From VRUE01 sp963727465 (GTDB taxonomy: Bacteria; Actinomycetota; Thermoleophilia; Solirubrobacterales; 70-9), in assembly GCA_963727465.1 (NCBI GenBank), contig CAVSGL010000003.1, positions 62,001 through 126,000 of the forward strand: a DNA stretch of 64,000 nucleotides, written 5' to 3'. Under the pieces are notes generated by a model that was given only the letters and a program-made list of their open reading frames with translations, had not been told where the DNA came from and ran no database searches. The translations under genes and the position numbers were made by a program. Shown here in pieces: positions 58,504 to 64,000 of this stretch (positions are counted from its first letter, which is position 1; each line of letters opens with the position of its first letter).

Positions 58504-59280
58504 TCAGGAGCGGGGCGTGCAGGACTTGAAGGCGTCGCCGTAGATCACCGTGCCGTCGGCGAAGGAGAAGAAGCCGCGAGTCTGGAGGATGTAGTCGGAG
58601 CAGCGGGCGGAGACGAAGCTGAGCCGCCTGCCGTGGGCGCGGTAGCGGCGGCCGATCCTGGCGTCGATGCGGGTCAGCGAGCCGAGCCCGCCGGCGATCG
58701 GCGGGATGTCGAATTCGCTGCGGTAGCCGTAGATGCTGCCGCGCCGCCGTTCGATCGGGGCGACGATCACGTAGGTCTCCGAGATCGGGAATGGCGCCCG
58801 CGCGTGTCCGAGCACGGTCGGGTTGCCGCCGCGACGCGGTCCGTTGAAGAGCGTCAGCGGCACGCGCAGCCTGATCTGCGCCAGGCCGACCAGGTTGACG
58901 ACGGCCGCCACGTGGCCGCTGCCGACGATCGCTTTGGAGCAGCGCCGCCGCGCCTGCTTTGTCGTCGCGCCCTGGAGCTTGCCCATGCCACAGACGGGCA
59001 GGCCGGCCGTGGTGAGGTGTCCGTCGCGGTCGAATTCGACCTTCACGTGCTCCAGCGGCGGCGGCGTGGAGCCGTCCGTCGTCTTGATCTGGCCGTAGCC
59101 CTGGAAGCGGATCGGAGCAAAGCGATGCTTCGGCAGCACTCGCGGCTCAAATCCGCCGTCGGCGTGCAGGACGAGGGTCCCGACGCGCACGGTCGCCGCA
59201 CCGGCGCCGCCCGCGAGCAGCGCAATGGCCACCGCCAACAGCGCGCCGGCCGACACCAGGAACTTTCCCCTCATCACCAC
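58504..59280 (-). CDS. Secreted four-cysteine protein, paralogue 2
   Basis: 258 residues with a signal peptide (LVSAGALLAVAIALLAGGAG). Shares with paralogue 3 GGFEPRVLPKHRFAPIRF, TTDGSTPPPLEHVKVEFD, GLPVCGMGKLQGATTKQARR, KAIVGSGHV, PLTLFNGPRRGGNPTVLGHA and a final FKSC. Four conserved Cys in total. 47 bases downstream of paralogue 3 on the same strand, next to MMPL 2. Confidence 0.82.
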   Translation of the reverse strand: MVMRGKFLVSAGALLAVAIALLAGGAGAATVRVGTLVLHADGGFEPRVLPKHRFAPIRFQGYGQIKTTDGSTPPPLEHVKVEFDRDGHLTTAGLPVCGMGKLQGATTKQARRRCSKAIVGSGHVAAVVNLVGLAQIRLRVPLTLFNGPRRGGNPTVLGHARAPFPISETYVIVAPIERRRGSIYGYRSEFDIPPIAGGLGSLTRIDARIGRRYRAHGRRLSFVSARCSDYILQTRGFFSFADGTVIYGDAFKSCTPRS

Positions 59281-59327
59281 TTAAACACCCCCGTACCGAC
59301 CAGGGTAGCGCCTCGGGGCGCGAGCTC

Positions 59328-60095
59328 CTACTTGCGCACCTTGCAGGGTTTGAACACGGTGCCCTGGACGAAGCTTCCGTCCTTGAAGCTGAACTCCGCC
59401 TTCGCCTGGAGCCGGCCGTCGGCGCAGTGGGCGTTGGCGTAGCTGAGCCGCTTGCCGTGCCACATCCATTCCCGCCCGATCGTCAGGCGCCCGGAGATCG
59501 GCGAGCCGTAGTCGTTGACTATGCGGGGGAAGTTGGCGACCGTCTTGAATCCGTAGCGGCCGTGGCGCACCTTCTGGATCTCGATCGAGATCACGTAGGT
59601 CGTCGGCCCCGGATAGTCGATATGCGCGTGGCCGAGCACGGTCGGGTTGCCGTGCTTGACCGGGCCGTTGAACAGGGTCAGCGGCGAGGAGGCCTTGATC
59701 CCGCGCTGTTCGGGCAGCTCGATCAGGGCGGTGCCGAAGCCCTTGCCGACGATCGCGCCCGGGCACAGCTTGCGCGCCTGCTTCGTCGTCGTCGCGATCA
59801 GTTTGCGCATCGAGCATTTCGGCAGGCCGCGGGTCTCGACCGCGCCGTGCTTGTCGAATTCGAGCGTCAGCGTGCGCAGCGGCGAGGGACGGGTTCCGTC
59901 AACGGTCTTGAAGGTCGCGTGGCCGAACAGTTTGATCGGCGCGTTGCGCTTCTTCGGCAGCGTCCGCGGCGAAAAGCCGCCGTCGCCGACGATCACGATG
60001 TTGCCGATCCGCAGCTTGATCGCCTCCGCCGCTCCGGCGCCCACCAAGGCCAGCGCCAGCACCACGACCAGCGTTCTTAACACACTCTTCCGCAT
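59328..60095 (-). CDS. Secreted four-cysteine protein, paralogue 3
   Basis: 255 residues with a signal peptide (LVVVLALALVGAGAAEA). Motifs as in paralogue 2: GGFSPRTLPKKRNAPIKLF, TVDGTRPSPLRTLTLEFD, GLPKCSMRKL, GAIVGKGF, PLTLFNGPVKHGNPTVLGHA, final FKPCKVRK. Its ATG is only 41 bases from the divergent MMPL 2 start, so both share one control region. Confidence 0.82.
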   Translation of the reverse strand: MRKSVLRTLVVVLALALVGAGAAEAIKLRIGNIVIVGDGGFSPRTLPKKRNAPIKLFGHATFKTVDGTRPSPLRTLTLEFDKHGAVETRGLPKCSMRKLIATTTKQARKLCPGAIVGKGFGTALIELPEQRGIKASSPLTLFNGPVKHGNPTVLGHAHIDYPGPTTYVISIEIQKVRHGRYGFKTVANFPRIVNDYGSPISGRLTIGREWMWHGKRLSYANAHCADGRLQAKAEFSFKDGSFVQGTVFKPCKVRK

Positions 60096-60136
60096 CTTCA
60101 GACCTCTCCGTAGTCCCCGACCGCCAAACTAGCACG

Positions 60137-63100
60137 GTGGCCTTGTGGAGGAGCAGGGGAAAGGGACGCGGCGAGCGACGCGTGCTCGCGCTGGTGGCGA
60201 TCGTGCTGCTCGGCCTCGGCGCTCTCGGCATCGGCATAGAGAGCAAGCTCAGCCCGACCAGCCTCGAAATCCCCGGCACCTCCTCGGCCCGCGCGAACCG
60301 CATGCTGCGCCAGCACTTCGGCGACAGCGCGCCGTTCGTGATCCTCCTGCGCGGACCGGCGAAGCAGCTCGACCGACAGGGCCCACGGCTGATCCGCGTC
60401 CTGCGCCGCAGCAGCCCCGCGGTCACCACGCTCTCCCCCTGGGACCGCGGCTCGGTGCAGCGCCTGCGCCCCGGCCCGCGCCGGGCGATCGTCATCGCCG
60501 ACTTCCACGTCGGCGTCGACGAGGCGGTCAACGAGACGGTTCCCGAACTGAACGAACTGCTGGCGGCGACGATCCAGCCGCCCGTTCGCTGGACCCAGAC
60601 CGGTTACGCGACGCTCTCGCGGGCGATCCAGGACGACTCGATTGCGGCGACCGAGCGGGGCGAGCTGATCGCGCTTCCGATCCTGCTGATCGTGCTGCTG
60701 CTGGTCTTCCGCTCGCCGGTCGCGGCGGCGATCCCGCTCGGCTTCGGCGCGGTCACGGTGATCGCCTCGCGCGGCTTGCTGGCGATCGCCACCAACTGGT
60801 TCGCCGTCGACGCCTTCGCGCTCGTCGTCTGCACGATGATGGGCCTGGCGCTGGGCGTCGACTACGCCCTGCTGATGGTCTCGCGCTTCCGCGAAGAGCT
60901 GGCCTCCGGCGCGCCGCCGCGCGATGCGGCGCGGGCGACGCGGCGCACGGCCGGGCGGACGACGGTCTTCGCCGGCAGCACGCTGATGCTCTCGATGCTG
61001 GTCGCCTTCTTCATCGTCCCCGGCTCGCTGCTGGGCTCGCTGGCGGCGACGCTGCTGCTCGTCGTCGCGCTCAGCGTCTTCGTCGCGACCGTCGCCGGTC
61101 CGGCGCTGCTCACCCTGCTCGGCCCGAACGTCGATCGCTGGCGGATCGGTCCGGCGCCCGGCGCCGCTCGCTCGCGGCTGATGACGCTGGTCTCGGCGGC
61201 GTTGCGGCGCCCCGCCCCGGCCGCGCTCGCGATCGGGGCGGTCGTGCTGCTGCTCGCGGCGCCGGCGCTCGGCCTCCAGACGGGACCGCCGAGCCAGGCC
61301 CAGCTGGCCCACGACGATTCCGCCCGCGAGGACTTCGAACTGATCGAGCGCTCGATCGGGCCCGGCTACGACGCGCCGTTTGTGGTCGTCGCCAGCGCCG
61401 AAAACGGCACGATCGCCGAACCGCGCCGGCTCGCGGCGCTGAGCCGCTGGCAGCACCGGATCGCGGCCCAGCCGGGGGTCCAGGCGGTGGCCGGCCCAGC
61501 GCAGATCTCGCGCGCCGTGGCGCCCCTGCGGCAGGCCGGCGCGCTGCTTGCGACCGGGGGGAGAACCGGCCCCCTGGCGCAGCTCGGGCGCCTCGGCCGC
61601 AACCTCGGCCGCGCCGCCTCGGGGGTCGCGCAACTGCGCGGCGGGATCGCCCAAGCGAGCTACGGCGCCGGCCTGCTGGCGCAGGGCTCGGGACGGGCGC
61701 AGGAGGGTGCGCAGGCGCTCGCCGGCGGGCTGGCGCAGGCCGAAGCGGGCAGCGAGCGGGCCGTCGCCGCGCTGCGCACCTTCGCCGACGGCACGCGTCG
61801 CCTCGCCGGCGCCCAGCACAAAGCCTCGATCGCCGGCCTCAACGTGAAGTTCGCCCTCCAGAGCCTCGTTCCCAACCTGCGCCGCAACGCGCTCGATCGC
61901 TCGCGCCGCCTACAGAAGTCGCTCAACGAAGTCTCGAAACAGACCGTGCCGGGGCTGCGCCCGCCGGCCGAAGAGACCGAAGCGCAGCTGAAGGAGGCGC
62001 TGGCCCAGCTGGAAGGGATGACGACGGGCAAGAGCGACCCCAACTACGGGCCGGCGCTGGAAGCCGTGCAGCGGGCGCTGAGCGCGGCGAGCGGGTTGCC
62101 GGGCGAACTGGCCGCGCTCGAATCGACCCTGGTCGAAGACGCCGAAGAAGCGAAGCAGGTCACCGACTGGCTCGTCTCCGGCCTCATCCTGGTGAAGAAA
62201 TTGAGCAAGGGAGCGACGCAGCTCTCCGACGGGCTACAGAAGCTGGAGGGAGCGGGGAAAAAGCTCGCCCACGGTTCGGCCAGGCTCGCCCGGGCGGCGA
62301 GCGGCCTGGAGGACGGGGTGGCGCGGCTCGGCGCCGGCGCCGAGGCCCTGGCCGGGGGGATCGCACAGTTGCGCGACGGGGCGGCGGCGCTGGAAGAAAA
62401 CCTCGCCCGCGGCTTCGATCAGTCCTATCCGCTACAGGCGGGCCTGCGGCGCGCGACCGTGCAGGTGCTCTCCAACGCCGCCTCGCTGAAACGCAAAGCG
62501 CGCCGCTTCCAGCGCGCCACGCCCGGCATCTTCGACTCCGGCTACTTCGTCCTCTCGGCGCTCGACGGCGCCCGCCCGCGGACCCGCCAGCAGGCCGCCG
62601 AAGTCGTCGACCTGGGCGGCGGCGGGCAGGCGGCGAAGATCCTCGTGATCTCGCGCTACACCTTCAACTCGCCGGGCTCGATCGCGCTCAACAAGCGGCT
62701 CGACGCGGAGGCCGCGGCGCTCGGTCGCGAAGCGGGCCTGAAGACCGCTGTCGCCGGCGGTCCGGCGACCCTGAACGACTACAGCCGCGTCACCCGGGAG
62801 CGGATCCCGCTGGTGGTCGCTGCGATCACCCTCGCGACCTTCCTCGTCCTCGTCCTGGTCCTGCGGGCGCTGCCGCTGGCGGCGATCGCCGTGGGGCTCA
62901 ACCTGGCGACCGTCGGGGTCGCCTTCGGCATCCTCACGCTGCTCGGCCAACTGCCGTCGGGCTGGCCGCTCGGCGGGCACGAATACGTCGACGCGGTCGG
63001 GGCGACGGCGATCTTCGGCGTCGTCTTCGGCCTCTCGATCGACTACGCGGTCTTTCTGCTCGTGCGCATGCGCGAGCACTACGACCGTCACGGCGACAAC

Positions 63101-63364
63101 GCCGCCGCGGTGATGTTCGGGCTCGAGCGCACGGCGCGGGTGATCACCGGCGCGGCGGCGATCATGATGGCCGTCTTCGTCGCCTTCGCCGGCGCCTCGA
63201 TCGCGACGATCAGCCAGCTCGGGGTCGGTCTGACCGTCGCCGTCCTGCTCGACGCGACCGTCGTCCGCATCGTTCTCCTGCCGGCGCTGATGCTGCTGCT
63301 CGGCGAGCGCGTCTGGTGGCTGCCGCGGCCGCTCGCGCGGCTGCTGCCGCGGCTCAACGTCTGA
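60137..63364 (+). CDS. MMPL/RND-family transporter 2
   Basis: 1075 residues, the same architecture as MMPL 1. Asp-Tyr pairs are in LALGVDYALLMVSRFREEL and VFGLSIDYAVFLLVRMREHY. The large second periplasmic region is a helical hairpin with Gly-Ala repeats (GAGLLAQGSGRAQEGAQALA, GLQKLEGAGKKLAHGSARLA). N-terminal first loop: PTSLEIPGTSSARANRMLRQ, HFGDSAPFVILLRGP, nearly shared with MMPL 1. Start GTG 60137 or TTG 60143. Divergent from the secreted paralogues and followed by an MCE-type gene, suggesting envelope lipid traffic. Confidence 0.9.
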   Translation: MALWRSRGKGRGERRVLALVAIVLLGLGALGIGIESKLSPTSLEIPGTSSARANRMLRQHFGDSAPFVILLRGPAKQLDRQGPRLIRVLRRSSPAVTTLSPWDRGSVQRLRPGPRRAIVIADFHVGVDEAVNETVPELNELLAATIQPPVRWTQTGYATLSRAIQDDSIAATERGELIALPILLIVLLLVFRSPVAAAIPLGFGAVTVIASRGLLAIATNWFAVDAFALVVCTMMGLALGVDYALLMVSRFREELASGAPPRDAARATRRTAGRTTVFAGSTLMLSMLVAFFIVPGSLLGSLAATLLLVVALSVFVATVAGPALLTLLGPNVDRWRIGPAPGAARSRLMTLVSAALRRPAPAALAIGAVVLLLAAPALGLQTGPPSQAQLAHDDSAREDFELIERSIGPGYDAPFVVVASAENGTIAEPRRLAALSRWQHRIAAQPGVQAVAGPAQISRAVAPLRQAGALLATGGRTGPLAQLGRLGRNLGRAASGVAQLRGGIAQASYGAGLLAQGSGRAQEGAQALAGGLAQAEAGSERAVAALRTFADGTRRLAGAQHKASIAGLNVKFALQSLVPNLRRNALDRSRRLQKSLNEVSKQTVPGLRPPAEETEAQLKEALAQLEGMTTGKSDPNYGPALEAVQRALSAASGLPGELAALESTLVEDAEEAKQVTDWLVSGLILVKKLSKGATQLSDGLQKLEGAGKKLAHGSARLARAASGLEDGVARLGAGAEALAGGIAQLRDGAAALEENLARGFDQSYPLQAGLRRATVQVLSNAASLKRKARRFQRATPGIFDSGYFVLSALDGARPRTRQQAAEVVDLGGGGQAAKILVISRYTFNSPGSIALNKRLDAEAAALGREAGLKTAVAGGPATLNDYSRVTRERIPLVVAAITLATFLVLVLVLRALPLAAIAVGLNLATVGVAFGILTLLGQLPSGWPLGGHEYVDAVGATAIFGVVFGLSIDYAVFLLVRMREHYDRHGDNAAAVMFGLERTARVITGAAAIMMAVFVAFAGASIATISQLGVGLTVAVLLDATVVRIVLLPALMLLLGERVWWLPRPLARLLPRLNV

Positions 63365-63503
63365 GCCGGCGGAGAGCGCGGTTTGCAGCGCGTTGACTTC
63401 CAGTTAAGCCAGACGGGCCGGGCGCGTTGCGGCTGACCGCTCGGATACGATTCGCCGGCTAGTTCCTCTGTATGGAGGCGGGGGAACCGCAAGCGACGAT
63501 TCC

Positions 63504-64000
63504 GTGGCTGCTAACCCATCAGGCGAGGAGAGCGGACCGGCGAAAGCCCGGGGAGTCACGCCCGCGCGCATTGCCGCGATCGCCGGCCTCGCGATCGTCG
63601 TCATCGCCCTCGCCGTGATCGTCCTCAGCGGCGACGGCGAACACAAGTACAAGCTCGTCTTCCAGAACGCCGCCCAGCTCGTGCCCGACAACCAGGTGCT
63701 GATCGGCGGTCAGCCGGTCGGCTCGGTCGAAAGCATCGAGCTGACCGACGACAACCTGGCCGAAGTCGGAATCAGCGTCGAACAGGAGCTGCACGAGGGC
63801 TCGACCGCGGTGATCCGCGCCACCTCGCTCTCCGGCGTCGCCAACCACTACATCTCGATCAGCCCCGGCCCGAACAGCAATCCGGCGCTCGCGGACGGCG
63901 CCACGCTCGGGCTCGGCTCGACCACGACCGAGGTCGACCTCGATCAGTTCATCAACACCTTCCCGAAACCGGTCCGCCGGGCGCTCGGCCAGTTCGTCCG
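63504..64000 (+). CDS. MCE/MlaD-family protein, N-terminal part (runs off the window)
   Basis: 165 codons visible from GTG 63504. A polar N-terminus and one membrane helix (IAAIAGLAIVVIALAVIVLS) precede an MCE domain: YKLVFQNAAQLVPDNQVLIG, GQPVGSVESIELTDDNLAEV, TSLSGVANHYISISPGP. MCE proteins form lipid-conducting hexamers or tubes with ABC permeases. Placed 139 bases behind MMPL 2. The 3' end and possible partners are outside the window. Confidence 0.88.
   Translation, partial: MAANPSGEESGPAKARGVTPARIAAIAGLAIVVIALAVIVLSGDGEHKYKLVFQNAAQLVPDNQVLIGGQPVGSVESIELTDDNLAEVGISVEQELHEGSTAVIRATSLSGVANHYISISPGPNSNPALADGATLGLGSTTTEVDLDQFINTFPKPVRRALGQFV

Noticed and set aside
60145..63396. 1083-codon frame overlapping MMPL 2
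   Set aside because: Shifted shadow of the MMPL gene; the Asp-Tyr motifs and helices are in the 60137 frame.

Overview
The window is high-GC and chromosomal. Gene content points to an actinobacterium of the Thermoleophilia (Solirubrobacterales-like): an FHA/PstP/Ser-Thr-kinase cluster, the replication-origin cluster rpmH-rnpA-yidD-yidC-jag-rsmG-parA-parB on one strand facing dnaA-dnaN-recF-dciA-gyrB-gyrA on the other, a menaquinol-type cytochrome bc complex with a cytochrome b/c fusion, and siroheme-decarboxylase-type heme genes. The taxonomic call is inference from gene content; no search was run.

Layout. 0-3.7 kb (minus): kinase, FhaA, FhaB, PstP and the start of an FtsW/RodA-like gene, a signalling and cell-wall growth cluster. 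3.7-6.9 kb (plus): exported CARDB-like protein, prephenate dehydratase, HNH nuclease, small secreted protein. 6.9-22.8 kb: origin region, with a 203-residue mini-intein beside the catalytic Tyr of GyrA, a hairpin in the gyrB leader, a parS-like site, a truncated IS630 transposase, and parB overlapping tRNA-Ile. 22.8-31.6 kb: Ddl, aminotransferase, phosphodiesterase, a frameshifted membrane glycosyltransferase, a YmdB-like phosphoesterase and an ABC exporter. 31.6-35.4 kb: hemB, fused ahbAB, hemL. 35.4-39.9 kb: first MMPL transporter with secreted partners. 40-46.3 kb: bc complex, MenG, polyprenyl synthase, TatA/TatC.

46.3-58.5 kb is accessory DNA. A convergent restriction-modification pair comes first, with a nuclease that carries an RNA-polymerase-alpha-CTD-like helix-hairpin-helix and two zinc knuckles. 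It is followed by a small Xre regulator, a candidate toxin-antitoxin pair and a TIR-like gene remnant. A 7.7-kb element integrated at tRNA-Lys comes next. Its gene order (integrase, Xre repressor, AlpA/Xis-like HTH, primase-helicase, terminase-small-subunit-like HTH, cargo) resembles phage-inducible chromosomal islands. From 58.5 kb the core resumes with two more members of the secreted four-cysteine family, a second MMPL transporter and an MCE/MlaD-type protein.

Three patterns cut across genes. (1) Two MMPL transporters are each physically linked to members of one uncharacterised secreted family, suggesting a duplicated envelope export module. (2) Intergenic hairpins carry a dispersed insert containing the GAGCGAGCGnAGCGAGCGA core inside otherwise unrelated 15-20 bp stems. 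(3) Several exported or membrane-anchored proteins use GAA for nearly all Glu codons while their neighbours use GAG. A few genes lack an ordinary start codon (fhaA, hemL) or need a +1 frame change; sequence error cannot be separated from biology here.
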